Assembly: GCA_032191485.1 (NCBI GenBank) | Contig: JAVDOI010000009.1 | Location: 23,330,343-23,394,342, forward strand | DNA length: 64,000 nt | Direction of reading: 5' to 3' | Source: Leptoclinus maculatus | Lineage: Eukaryota; Chordata; Actinopteri; Perciformes; Stichaeidae | In this document: positions 24,321-36,789 of the stretch, one piece after another | Layout: each line of letters opens with the position of its first letter | Numbering within the stretch: position 1 is the stretch's first letter | Program-made: the position numbers and the translations under genes | The notes under the pieces: model-generated | The model's database searches: none | Told to the model about the DNA's origin: nothing | Seen by the model: only the letters and a program-made list of their open reading frames with translations

Positions 24321-25676
24321 AGTATTCAATAAGTGGCAAGGCCTCCACCATCCCTGCAAGAGAGCTTTTGCGTTGTTCCTGCAGTCAAACAGTATCTCCA
24401 GCTCAGACTAGCTAGTTGCGTTTAGTCCAATCAGATCGCGTCTCATTTGTAAACAGCCTCTCTTAACCTAGGTGGGTCCCGACTACATTTTTTTTGTGGT
24501 TGTGTTTAAGACCTCTTTGATAATACTTCATCGTTATTTGGTGAAGAAATATATATAATTGATCTACTTTTTGGGAGTAGCTTAAATGCAGCAGCTGTGA
24601 ACGGCCTATAGCGCGGTAAACATTACACCTGCTAAACCTCAGGGTCAGGTCTGAGAAGAGAGTCTCCGTTCCCCTGAGAGTTTCTTAACGTGACCGCATC
24701 CTCTCCCTGAGCCTTTTCTCACGACCCTACGCGTCTGCGCCGCAGGTGCAAAAACACGCCGATAAACAAACAAACAAACTGTGAAAACAAACACAGGGGC
24801 TAATGACGGGACAGCTGCACTCCGCTCACCAGGGTTCCCTTCCATTAGTTAACCGCTTCTTTATGACTTTCCCTTAAGGAGTTAAGGTGTTGAGGAGTGA
24901 GAGTGAGAGAGAGAGAGAGAGAGGTAACACCTCGGCATTCAGTCTGCGTCGAATCTCCATCTGTTTTGAAGAAGGCCGGGTTTGTACACACTTAAACCTG
25001 CACTAAAAGAAGCGTGACTGTTAAATCCATTTACACCTTTTTTGTTGCTTGATGTGGTTTTATGTTTAAGCTAAAAGGCATAAAGAAATGTGCATGAAGT
25101 TATTTCTTTAGCTCTGCAGCGAAAGACTTATTGACAACTGTAGATATCCAGACTCCCGGCAGCACCGGAGCATGAAGAAACAATCTGCAGCGACACACTG
25201 AACCCTCAGCCCTGTTCACAAGCAGGAGGGCTGATTAGGACAAAGGTGTAAAACAGAGCCGAGGCACTGGGCCAGCTTTTTCTCCATCGCTGGATGAAAA
25301 AGAGTCCAACCTTTTAGGACGTTAATATTTCATCCCGGGTTCACCAATAAAATACTGGCAACCTGAGTCTGAAATGAATTTTTGTGGGTTAGAATATTGC
25401 CGCGCTGGACTCGTGCCAGGGGCAAAGAGTGAGACTGTCACACGTACAATATTCAATAACGAAATCCCATCATCCTCCCCCGCTGGCCGGCCCTAAACTA
25501 TGTCAGTCAGCTACTGACACTTCCTGAAGTTGAAGAAATAATTTGCCGAGAGGTGACGTCTTCCAGTTCCTATACGGTCAGGTCAGACCTTATTAATACT
25601 TGATGAGAGGACACTGCTAGAGTAGCACCGATTTTTAGTGTTTGAGGTGGATTTTTGCCTATGGATATGGAAACGC

Positions 25677-25740
25677 CTGACAGTTTGCTCTGCTCAGTCC
25701 TGGTTCCGGTTCTTCCCCCCGGTTTCTTGTAGTTTGGTTT
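25677..25740 (+). repeat. short dispersed repeat family R5, copy 2
   Basis: CTGACAGTTTGCTCTGCTC and AGTCCTGGTTCCGGTTCTTC match the copy at 5734. Beyond this the two copies diverge. Confidence 0.6.
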
Positions 25741-26439
25741 TGCCCTAACCTTAACCAGTTAACTCAACATTATCCACTTTGAGCCAAGAAATGTTGATCT
25801 AAGAGTTGTTGCCTCTTTAAGTCGTCGTACTACAACTTGTACAGCTGCATCAATCTCAAACATGCTTACTTACCGTTTCTCTGTCGCTATTTTTCTCATG
25901 TAGTTAACTAGCAATGTATGATGATGGCGTCCCTATTCTCAATCACACCCACCATGCTTTGATGTGTCCATTGTTTCTCTAACTGGGAAGATACCGCCTT
26001 AAATAGGCACAACAACAGACCTTTTTTGAAATGTTAGGACTGTTACTTTGGGGACATTTAACATTTGGGCAACGCAGATTTTCACTATCGCACAGCGGAA
26101 AGAAGCTTTTTGTTTTCAGACTGTACTGCACTTCCTTTGAGTCTAAAGGCCTTTTCCCATTACTCATAAACCACAAAACTCAGTGGAGCTTTAAATTTTG
26201 ACTTCACGCTGCACGTTAGGTATCGTGATTAGCTACTCAGATGCACGCGTGTGTAGTTTCTCTATGAAATCCCCCTCTCAGGTGAAGTCTATCTACGGCG
26301 AGGGACTATTTTGCATTAAAAAGATGCAGCGTTCAAAAATACTCTGAGGCACGAGAGATTGAAATGTTCACTCCCGCTGTTCGGTAAAACAAAGCACAGC
26401 GTGGTGTTTTCCTGTTAAACGACATGTGCCGGTGTCTGC

Positions 26440-26660
26440 GCTTATCCCGTGAGCTAAGTGAGGTCTAGAATAAAGCCACGCAGAAGGCTGGCCGGCCTCA
26501 GTGTGTATGGAAACGGCTGCAGAGCAAGTAATAGCAGCAGGCATGTGGGAGTGTTTAATGGAGAGTGGAGTAATTTGCGCTTTTTAATGATGATTAGAGG
26601 AGGAAATTGGCTCAGATTTACAGTGTCACCAGCGAAACAGAGGAGGGAGAAAATAGAATA
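26440..26660. promoter_or_regulatory. candidate conserved non-coding block
   Basis: A unique stretch with GAGTAATTTGCGCTTTTTAATG and GATGATTAGAGGAGG, between a repeat-poor flank and the TG tract at 26691. Confidence 0.25.
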
Positions 26661-26690
26661 AAGGCCTCTAAATTGTCTGATACTCATGTG

Positions 26691-26988
26691 TGTGTGTGTG
26701 TGTGTATGTGTGTGTGCGTGATGCGTGTGTGTGTGTGTGTGCACAGGTGTGAGACAGAGGGAGAGACCCGTAACGTACGACTGACCCCCCCCCCCCCATC
26801 ACAACACCCATCCACCCACACACCTCCACACCTCCACTTCCAGAGGAAATGTATCACTTAAACCAACTGCAGCTCAGCTCACAGAACCTAATGAATCTGG
26901 ACTCAATTTTACGCCTAGCTGCCCTTCCAACTGACACACACACACACACACACACACACTCCCTCTCTTTCTCACACACACACACACA
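26691..26988. repeat. TG, poly-C and CA tracts
   Basis: Interrupted TG (26691-26740), a C run near 26785-26797, and CA runs at 26936-26958 and 26974-26988. Confidence 0.9.
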
Positions 26989-29900
26989 CTTAATACCGAG
27001 GCAGTCTTACCTATAGCTGGGTGGTAGTCTTTGTGACGTAAAGAGGAAATTGGAAAAGTGTGATTATGGCACTGATTGGCAGAGTTTTTTCTGACCTCTC
27101 ATCCACTCTTTATTCTCCGTTTTGACCTCTCCATTATCCGATGAAAACCTCCTGACATATTCTGCCTCTTCACGGCCCTTTGTCTCTTTTTTCTACACCT
27201 CTTGGTCCCACTTTTCTTTTCTCCACAGATTGTGCTTTTTGCCAAATTAATAGAGTGAATAAAAAGTGCACTAGAGGAATAAAATTAATTTGTTGAAGTT
27301 GGGTATAGTAATTACAAAAATGTGCATGGATCTTATTAGCGGTAATGTTTTACCTGCAAAGACTGCAGGACTAATATTCAGAATAAACCATTTTATTACA
27401 ATGTATTTAGTCTGACTTTGCCTTCTAGTTACAGTAGATGTTTGTGGGGGAAATATTTATTTTGGCCTTCAAGCATATATCATTATCTGATATCATTTTC
27501 AGTGTTTCTACCAAGAAAATTAACTATTTCACATTGAGATGGAAAAATAATATGCAAAGAAAAAAAGGTAAACTTGGGTTTGATTAGCACAACCTACTAG
27601 TGTGTTGTCCTTTTAGCAGACAGATGGCTAGCTTCATTGTTTAGCTCTCTACGGGAGTGTATCTTTGTGCGTATCCTCAGCCTAATATCTTCTTAATATG
27701 ACACATTGAGGAGACCTTTCAAAGGGGTTTATGTTCTGGGCAAATGCTCAATGTTTCCCTGGGTCAACATGTAGAAAACACCCACCTATTGCTTATAATC
27801 TACTGATAAATACTGTACACCCTCAAATTTGCAGACAGGCTGTTTTTTTTACTTTAAACATTGATATCTCCACAGTGGCTGAAGGGATTTTAACAGTTAA
27901 AAACAACATTTAAACTATGAAGATAGCCCTTACCAATTTCTTACAATGAGAAACCTTGGAACATGACCCCCCTTTCTAGCTTTGTGAGCTTTATAACTTA
28001 CAGTAGCTAGCTTACTGTTAGACTGGCTCCCACCTTGAGTTCAAAATGTTCTTATGTCCACCGTCTTCTTACCAGGAATGGGCATTTTAATAGATATGTA
28101 TGGTGGTAACGTGAGCAAAAATACATGTTGAGAGAGGAGTATGGTTGAAACAGCTAGCATATTAGCTCGCTACCCATTTAGCACTGTTAACATAAATTAA
28201 GTATGTCCAGATAATCACACTGAATTGCCGTTTAGCTTCACTCCATTATTCAGTCTCACGCTGTGTGTATGTTGGGTAATTTTCTGTCGAGTAGTGTCAT
28301 CCATGCTTGTGGCCATTTTTGTGTGCCTATTTTCCCAACTCTGGCAAGGGAGATGACAAGGTACATCCCCACTCATAGTTGGCCCTACAAGGCCCTGATT
28401 AGCTTGTTTGTTACAACAGGGAAAACAACCCCTATTTGACTTCCTGAGAAAAAACATCCATAGATGTGTGTAGCATTGACTTCGACGCAGCTTGGCTACG
28501 TCACTAAATTTAGTAAATTGACACTTAAGCTTGTTCTTTCTCCAACAAGGGAAACAGCCATTCACCGCGGCGACGCCGAACCTTTTTGAATCACTGATTT
28601 AAAACGTGGGCGACTGAGAGGTCTGGAACCAGGCGCCTACAATTCTCTTGGAAAGCATTTTGAATCAAAAACAAAAAACTGCGTGTCCCATTTTTAAATG
28701 TTAATTGTGAATATTTAAGAACAAAACTCACTTCAGTTTGGTGAAAACAAGCTGCCGCTGAATTGGTCTCCCACCTCCACTGAGGCCTCCGTGGGTTTTT
28801 TGAGAGAAAAGCTCTTCAAAATGGTTTTTAAAACATGACATTTAGTGTGAAATCACTCAAACAATTTTGATCATAGATAACAACTTGAGAGGAGAGCAAC
28901 CCTTAAAATACAGGTCTGTTATGATTCACACAAACCGCCCAAAATGTCTCTCAAACACACACACACACACACAATCATGCCACATACATTCTGTAATTCT
29001 GAAGATGAGCTGTGCAGCTTTTTTTGGTGGAGAGCCGTAGCATGCATTTCTCTATTAAGATATGTAAATTCATAATCTCTCAAATACCCATTTTTACATC
29101 CATTTCTGTCTGTCATTCACACAGCCTTCATTCTCTCCTTCTGTCAAGCTTTCCCTCTTTTTTTCTGCCTCTGTCTCGTGGTTTGTGTGTCTGCTCTGTC
29201 GCCCTCTCCCCTCTGCCTCCATCCAAACAGCAAAACGCCAATGAAGGAGACTTGTCTCGTCCCTAAAGGCCAATTGTCAGGCATAATTACCATCAGAGAA
29301 TTAGAGGTTGAAAAAGCAGATTAGATTAGAGCGCACGTTTCATCCCCCCCCCCCCCCCCTCCTCCCTCCTACTCTTCTTTTTGCATTGTTCCTCTGCACT
29401 CTTTATTTTTCTCATTATTGTAGAATTAAAGAAGAAAGAAATGGAAAATTAAAGAGTGCAGGAAAAAAAAAAACATTGGAAAAGAACAAAAACCCGCAAA
29501 AGAAAATAATAGTTTGCATCACGGCTGCAGCCAAAGATTACTTTTATAATAAATTAATTTGTCCATAATTCTTTACTATTTATTTCTTTGTTTAAAAAAA
29601 TATCACAATATTGTGATAAATGCCACTTGACACTTTCCATGAAGCCCATCGCGACGTCTTTAAATGTCTTTTTTTCCCAACTAACAAGCGAAAACCGATA
29701 GTTGTTACATGTTATATGCTATGTAGCAGTGAAAAGCAGCAAATCCTCACATTTGAGAAGCAAGATTTGTTTGTTAATGACGCAATTCATTAAATACCAG
29801 AACTATACTTTTTCTGTCAGTCGACTAATACATTAATCAACTCATCATTTCAGCAGTAGTTTGCATTAAAGTTAGATATCGTTCAAACGTGCGCTTACAT

Positions 29901-30311
29901 TCAGCTGCCAGTTCAACTGAAGGGACAGGTGTTTCTATTATTTTGTCCATAAGTTTAGGGCTAAACAACAGAAACGCCTCTATGGAGGATGTTGCTTGTG
30001 CTGCTGTTGGATTGTTTTGCATTAAAGTGACCGTACAGTTGAATCACCCCTCTCTAAAACTGTTTCAACAAAAACAAAATACAACCTTCATGATTTATTG
30101 CAGGACTGTAGTGTCAGACTGCATTAGCTTCAGCTGTAGATGCATCTAATAAACTAGCAACAGAGTGTAAATAGTCTAAGTATAGACTCTAGCGTGCACA
30201 CACATAAAGACACACACACTTATTGATTGGCTGGGCAAACCTTCAATAAAGCTCCCCCCTCTCCAGCCGTCTACCCTCCTCCAGACACACAAACTGCATG
30301 AACGTCAAACT

Positions 30312-30313
<2 letters not shown>

Positions 30314-30343
<30 letters not shown>

Positions 30344-30544
30344 AAGCTTACACTTTCTCTAAAGCTCCGACACAACCACAAACGAGCGTAGTGCGACTGT
30401 GTTTGATAGAGTGAGGAGTAAAGCTCGATTTGGTCCTTTGGCACCCTGGAGTTTGGATCCTGTCCCCGCTCTTTGGCTATCCTCTGTTACTTCTGCCTTG
30501 CCAACTCTGTCGTTCTCTTTCTTTCTCTCTCACACACACACACG

Positions 30545-30603
<59 letters not shown>

Positions 30604-30855
30604 CATGCCAACTGTTACACTACCCAAGCCAGAATGACCATGTGTTGTTGTATCCTTCTAATGTCTCCATCATAACAGCAGCGCTTCTAATAGCACTTGA
30701 TCACTTCTTCTATGACACCGCGCGGTTTCTTTTCTTCTTCTAATGTCCTCCTTCTTCTTCTCTGGTATTCAGATCAATAGAGGCTGACATCATTTAAATG
30801 CAGCAGGCCGATCTTTACTCTCTCTTTCTCTCACACACACACACACACACACACA
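30314..30855. repeat. three (CA)n microsatellites
   Basis: CA runs at 30314-30338, 30529-30600 (the longest, about 34 units, one GCAT interruption) and 30832-30855. Confidence 0.95.
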
Positions 30856-30859
30856 CGCG

Positions 30860-31035
30860 CGCCTCCTAGAATCAACACAATAATTGAAATATTTTCAACC
30901 TGATTAGGTCTGGCCTGCTGGCTGGGTCGGTTGCTAGGGCTGTGCTCCCTGGTTGCTAGGGGGAGTAAATCATCTGGCATTATTTGATTTCTGTTCCAGA
31001 TATGAAACCGTTACCGCGGCGATTAAATGTCTCAC
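30860..31035. promoter_or_regulatory. unique block with duplicated RFX-like half-sites
   Basis: GGTTGCTAGGG occurs at 30929-30939 and again at 30951-30961, a 22-base period. It resembles the half-site of the X-box bound by RFX factors (GTTGCCATGGCAAC). Flanks hold ACAATAATTGAAAT and CAGATATGAAACCG. Confidence 0.4.
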
Positions 31036-31111
31036 AGCTTAGACACCTTGAGGGGGGGAAAAGACTGAGGAAGAAAAAAAAGACCGAGAGAGAGATTAAG
31101 TTGAGGAGGGA

Positions 31112-31303
31112 GGGAGAGAGAGAGAGAGAGAGAGAAACCCCTCGTGAGAAAGAAATATGAGAAAAAGGTGAGAATGATAATGCCTAAATACAGAAATACA
31201 GCATGTGTGTAAGAGAGAGAATAACAGGGTAATACGGATGAATTGTTTGCCTGCACTTCCAAGTCTCAGTTGGCTGTTCTTTCCTCCTGACGGCTGACAG
31301 GTT

Positions 31304-31343
<40 letters not shown>

Positions 31344-31407
31344 ACAACGACGTGTTTATGCCACCATGCATGCACAGTTTCCGATGGGACTGACAGGCAT
31401 GCATCCT

Positions 31408-31442
<35 letters not shown>
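31112..31442. repeat. GA tract and two TG tracts
   Basis: GA 31112-31134; TG 31305-31340 and 31410-31442. Confidence 0.94.
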
Positions 31443-31443
<1 letters not shown>

Positions 31444-31908
31444 GCGTGCTCGTGGAGTTGTTGATATAGAGATGTCTACAGAGTCACGGTGAGGGCGCGG
31501 GGATCCGCCTACACATGGGAGCTGTGGGCGTTCTCAAATGTTTATAAAACACAAACTGAACCAAGTACTCCCACTGGAACACACGTTGAACACAGAAGGA
31601 GACGAGCAGGGAGACAAGAAAAGACAGAGTGAAGGCGAATGACTGTCATTCTGAGGGATGCTGTTCAAAAGTAATTATTTATTGAGTAAATGGTTTAATA
31701 CAAACATAGTCATATTTAGTATTACATATTTTCTAAAAACTCCATGAGACACGTCGTATGTTGTAAAAGGTAGCTATAATTTCAATAGTTTGTACGTGAA
31801 GTGTCTCTGTAGTATCTTGCATTCCCACTATAAACCAAAGTCTTTCTTTTTGCAATACAATTTAAAATACTCATATTACACCGATATTGCAAGTACTGTA
31901 TATACTCT

Positions 31909-31960
31909 GTGTGTATGTGCGTGTGTGTGTGTGTGTGTGTGTATGTGTGTGTGTGTGTGT
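31909..31960. repeat. (TG)n microsatellite, interrupted
   Basis: TG run with two TATG/GCG interruptions. Confidence 0.93.
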
Positions 31961-32029
31961 ATAAGTATATAAATTACTATATAAAAATATTTGTTCTAGT
32001 CTGTGACGGAGGGATTGCCTCCACACAGC

Positions 32030-32190
32030 TCTCAACGACAGCCGAGCCAGCAGGCTTGCAGCTAACGGTGCTAACAGCGCAAACAGTGTTTACCTGAGGG
32101 GAAATGAGAGGGTGGATGCCTACAAGCTTTCAGGACAACGCCATCGGTCGGGACAGCGTTATGAGCTGTAACCTCAGAACGGCCGTGAGC
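32030..32190 (+). repeat. dispersed repeat family R4, copy 2
   Basis: GCAGCTAACGGTGCTAACAG, then AACAGTGTTTACCTGAGGGG, resemble the 13919 copy. It continues with AACGCCATCGGTCGGGACAG, which is absent from copy 1. Confidence 0.6.
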
Positions 32191-32798
32191 GAGCAAGTGG
32201 GACACACATGCACTAACATGCACACCGACGTAGAAGCTTGGATAGCAACACACACAGAGAGTGTGTAAAGATGTAGTGGAGGGATGTATACCTGAGGAGA
32301 GAATGAAGTCAAAGCAAATAGCTGTTTGCTGTTATATTAATGCTCTGAATGTCAGTAAAGGGAACCTTTAAATATTTGAATGTTCTACGTGTAGGATGAA
32401 GGAGCAACAACTTTTATTACATTTCATTGTGTTGTACAGGTAATTGATGCCCAGCCCCATTTACATTTCTGTTTTCATTAACCCTGTAGAAATTACGATT
32501 GCAACTAATTTGCAACAGCAAAAATGTTTTAAAAGAAATATAATGGATTTCTTTTTCAACTAACATAATGAGGAAATGTTAATTAACTTAATTATCTTGC
32601 CAGTCTAAAAAAAAGTTTATATTGAGCTCATTAGTAAAATGTTCATTTTTTTCCCCCACCAAAATATCCAATCTCGCAGTACTATATCTGCATGTAGTGA
32701 CTACAGCATCATTTAAGTTTTTATGGTTAATTCCAGGTATTAGCAGCACTTGGTTAAGGTTAGGGATTGATTGTGGTCTTGGTTTGATGCAGAAAAAC

Positions 32799-33170
32799 CA
32801 TAGACTGTGAATAAGAAGTAGACGTAGTCATTGTGAAGTCCCCCATTGGTTTGTGAACTAAAGTTTTGAAGCCTCGAGTTCGGCATTTTGGCCGTCGCCA
32901 TCTTGGTTTCTTGCAACCAGTGGTAGCTCTGTTAGCGGTAGGGACCTGTCAATCACAAGGTAACCACGCCCTAATTTGACACTAAATGGGACCATAACTT
33001 GCTAAATGAACATCATGTTGTATTGAAGAAGACTTGAAACTAGAGATTGAGACCATGAACTCATGTTTACAATGTTTACTGAGGTAATAAATCAAGAGAG
33101 AAGTAGAGTCTTTTTCTCAAGGTACTTCAACATTGGCTTCGCTTTTCAGAACCGGAGGTTGCCGTCTGAG
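32799..33170 (+). repeat. dispersed fish repeat family R1, copy C (longest 5' half)
   Basis: Runs from CATAGACTGTGAATAAG through GCCGTCGCCATCTTGG and ACCTGTCAATCACAAGG to ACCGGAGGTTGCCGTC. Compared with copies A and D it lacks the segment containing GGAGTCGCCCCCTG, jumping from GAAGTAGAGTC to the cttcaacattggcttcgc part. Open frames inside it are not genes. Confidence 0.82.
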
Positions 33171-33990
33171 GAAAAAAATCTGTTTTTATCAAGCTTTGCC
33201 TTAACCAAAGTGCTTTTGTTGTCTAATTTGAACCGCAGAGGGACGCCCAGGACTCCAGAATCAAAGTCCTGCGCTACACTCGGTCTCCAACCACCCAACC
33301 GCCTCCCTGCATCTTCAGGTTGGTATGCTGTAAATATATGCATGCTGTAAATATAGCGTTTCATTCACTCAAAAAAGAATGGTGCCTCTGTAGGTAGTGA
33401 TTACGTTTCTCACTACAATAAAATTGGGAAAAGAATTTAGTTAATTTCTCGGAGACATGATGGACTTTCAAATACAAAGTACACGTATTGTGCAAATTTT
33501 TTGTTACGACCCGGCGCATTTATGGAAGAGAAAGTAACATAAAACCTGATGTTTTTAAAGTTACAAAGTTATTTATTTGAAAAATAAGGAGCTCCTTAGA
33601 TGAACATAAGATAATGGAGGTAACAGAAGGGGCAATAGGGCTAAACGAGTGTAGTTTAAATCAAAGAAACAAGCAAAAACCAAAAGAGACTCAAAAGAAA
33701 TGTGGTCTTCCACTTATCTAAACCAAAACTCAGGAAAATATAGACGTCCCAGTCTATCTATAAACAAAAGGTACAAAAAACTAACGGCGCAACCTGTTCC
33801 TAATGTTTTCTAACAGCAAACACCTAAAATGTACGTGTGAAATCAGTGTATAGTAAACCTCTCAACATTTCATGTTCACACACTTCATGTTGACCTCTCA
33901 AAGGCCGCAAGAAGCCCTGTCTGATAGGATTACAGCAGTAAGCGCTTGTATTTGTATGTAGCTGCCTTTCCGTCTCCCTCTCCCTCCTCC

Positions 33991-33994
<4 letters not shown>

Positions 33995-34036
<42 letters not shown>
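33995..34036. repeat. (TG)n microsatellite
   Basis: About 20 TG units. Confidence 0.95.
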
Positions 34037-34038
<2 letters not shown>

Positions 34039-35289
34039 CTAACTGAGCAGTGAACATCGTTGAGTAATATAAAGCTACTTGAACGTGCTGTCAGATGGAG
34101 AGATGAAAATGAAAGAGGAGGAGAAATGATTGTGTACCACTCACAGCACTCCACGTGAAGAGCTCCCAGACCGTTTTATGTCAAGCACCCCAAATAGTTC
34201 TGTATTTGATCACGGACCCCCTTTTGACAAGTTTGTGTCCTTACCCCACATTCATAATGTCAGCGAACCTGGTTGATGGGTCGCTCTGTTCTGACCAGTT
34301 GTAGCCGGCGTGAGAGGCTCTGGTTTGAACAGCGTAGTGGATCGAGTGCAGCTCAGTGTTTTTGCGGCGGTAGTACATCCTCACATAATGAAAGTCTTCT
34401 TTAGCGAACTGAAAATGAAACAAACTGTGATGAAACTACATGCTTCTGTTCCTCCATATTTTTTCTAACGATAGTCTTTCAAATTAAAGAAATACACTTG
34501 TACAACGTTGACTGAGCAGAATATTGTGTCATAAAATGTAATCACAGAACGCGTGGAATCCTGGCTGTCGATGGCCCAGTGATTGCAAACGGTGCAGCCA
34601 ACTTGTCGGCAAACTTTTCTCAGCCGACAAGCTTGTTAACCCTCCGACCTTCCACGCATCAGTCGCTCAGCTCAATCGGAAATGAATGGACTTGTAGTGA
34701 CTTGTTTGTGTTGTTTGCAGTGTTAACATGAGGTTGGGAGCCGAATCAGAGAAGGGTTTTGTTGTTGACTTGACACAGAATTAAATAATTAAACTGCTAT
34801 TACAGATGGAAGGATAAGAAATAAAGATGCTTCCTAAAGCAGTGAGGTTCAAGCCCTCTTTATTTTGTTAGGGGTCTTCCTGTCAACCCACCAATAAACT
34901 GAAATCTGATGAAAGAGTCTCAGCTGTTATGACCCTGTGACACTCACAGTGGATAAACCACAGCGCTCGATGCGAGAAAGCAACTTCTTTAGTGTCCAGT
35001 TTGTAGTTTAGATGTCATAGAGTATGTGTTCCAGTATGGCAAAGGTTATTTTCTTTATTTACTTCTCATTTGCTCATTATATAACTTGACTCAACCTTTT
35101 GACTCCTGATATATTTCCTGTTCTTGATGAAACATGAATTAACACCCAAGTATTCATTCTCTTCATGAACTATTGCATTAGCTTTACGTTGTAGTAAAAA
35201 GTACAGTTTTGAGGGCATAAATGAACCTCTCAAATGCTCTAGTAACTGTAAGCTAACATATTGCAATACATGTCAAAAACAACCACTTT

Positions 35290-35898
35290 AATTGAGCCTT
35301 CGCTTAGCCCCGCCCCCGCTGCTACTCCGTCAAGCTGTCAGAGCTATGTTACCATGGAGCCCACACTGTCACTAACTGCACTCTCTGCATAATTATTATC
35401 TAAGTTTTTGAAAAGTGAAAAAGCGATTTCAGAGAGGATTTCGGATGTGTTTGAAGAATATATCCTGGTTGTCAAACTGATTCAGCAGTGAAAACAGGTG
35501 AAAAAGATAAAGATAGAAGCTAAAGCCACAGATCACAGTGTGAAAGTGAAACACCACATCACCTGATGATCGAGACAGAAGACTATGAAATTATGGAACA
35601 ACACTGTTCCTGAAAAGCTGGTTAGGTTTTTATTCACTGTTACAGTCTTTAAAAAGCAAAAGCAGCATGTGCAGACATTTAACATACCTCCAGTAGCTAG
35701 CGTAGCATAGATGTGCTAATGCTAGGTAATGGTGTGCGAACATACTCTGCTAATGTTAGCTCCACAGGTTTTTACGTAGAAATGCCTCCAAATATACAAA
35801 ACCAGCCTGGAAATCAAGAAAATCTTCGGAAATGGCAGAAGCTACGCTATGATTGGCCAGTCTGCGATCTAGGGGTGGGACTTAGCGAAGGGTCAATT
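35290..35898. mobile_element. MITE-like element with terminal inverted repeats
   Basis: The left end, AATTGAGCCTTCGCTTAG, and the reverse complement of the right end, AATTGACCCTTCGCTAAG, agree at 16 of 18 positions. Similarity continues into a C-rich segment, giving about 28-bp inverted repeats 609 bp apart. The interior has no transposase-length frame, so it is non-autonomous. A target-site duplication is not clean. The superfamily (PIF/Harbinger or hAT) is undecided. Confidence 0.7.
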
Positions 35899-36552
35899 AT
35901 ACTATTTGGATGATGAGTAGTATTATTGTGGCTGGTTCATTGAAATGCAGCCCGATATATTCATCAAGGGAAACCGTTCAACTGGAACAAAAAGTAGCTA
36001 CCACAAGCCGTAACAACTTTTACCTCCCCAATTAAATAAAAATACAACACTGTTATGATCTACTCACCTTGTGTCCTGGAAAAAGATGTTTGCACGCTGC
36101 TAATTGGTTTCAACACACTTCAGTAAAGTAGCCTTACTCACCATTGAATTTGCACTTAAAAAAAACATGTTTGACTTTTTAAAAACAGTAGTTGATTTCC
36201 CAAAAGCACAACCTTGTGCCTTAACAACCACCAAGGAATTTAAACTGTAGTAACACACAACACACTTATAACATACTGTACCCCTCTGTCGAAAAAAACT
36301 ATTCCAGGTGAAATTAGTGTGTTTTTCTGCTTCACATAATGAGTTAGTAAACCATATAGATTTTCTATTATGTTGCAGTTGTGATAGTGACGACGACACA
36401 GCAGCTTTACTTTCTCCCATTGATGTAATATTAGTCACACTTTAGGGGTAGTTTGCTAACTGCAGTGAAAAGGATCATAGTGTGTTTCTGGCGGAAAGTA
36501 CACTACTCTAATTGCCTTAAACCTGTTTCTCCCATCAACCAGTCAATACGCC

Positions 36553-36556
<4 letters not shown>

Positions 36557-36607
<51 letters not shown>

Positions 36608-36750
36608 CAACTGGTCAATAAAGCGTGTGCTAAGAGGCAATTGGTTGTTTTTCCTCAACTTGACACGTTAAATGCAGTCACACTTCAGGTAAACACACAT
36701 AGGCACACTCACAAATACACACACATGTGCACCCACACACACACACGTGT

Positions 36751-36785
<35 letters not shown>
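36557..36785. repeat. TG tract followed by CA-rich tract
   Basis: (TG)n 36557-36606, then imperfect CA 36692-36785. Inverted in orientation and about 90 bases apart. Confidence 0.94.

Positions 36786-36789
<4 letters not shown>

Larger units (their letters stand above)
24330..35289. other. intergenic segment, 24.3-35.3 kb
   Basis: Unique AT-rich DNA with microsatellites, R1-C, R4 and R5 fragments and the RFX-like block. Positions 34170-34240 (AGCACCCCAAATAGTTCTG) resemble another fish repeat. No protein family recognised in any frame. Confidence 0.55.
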
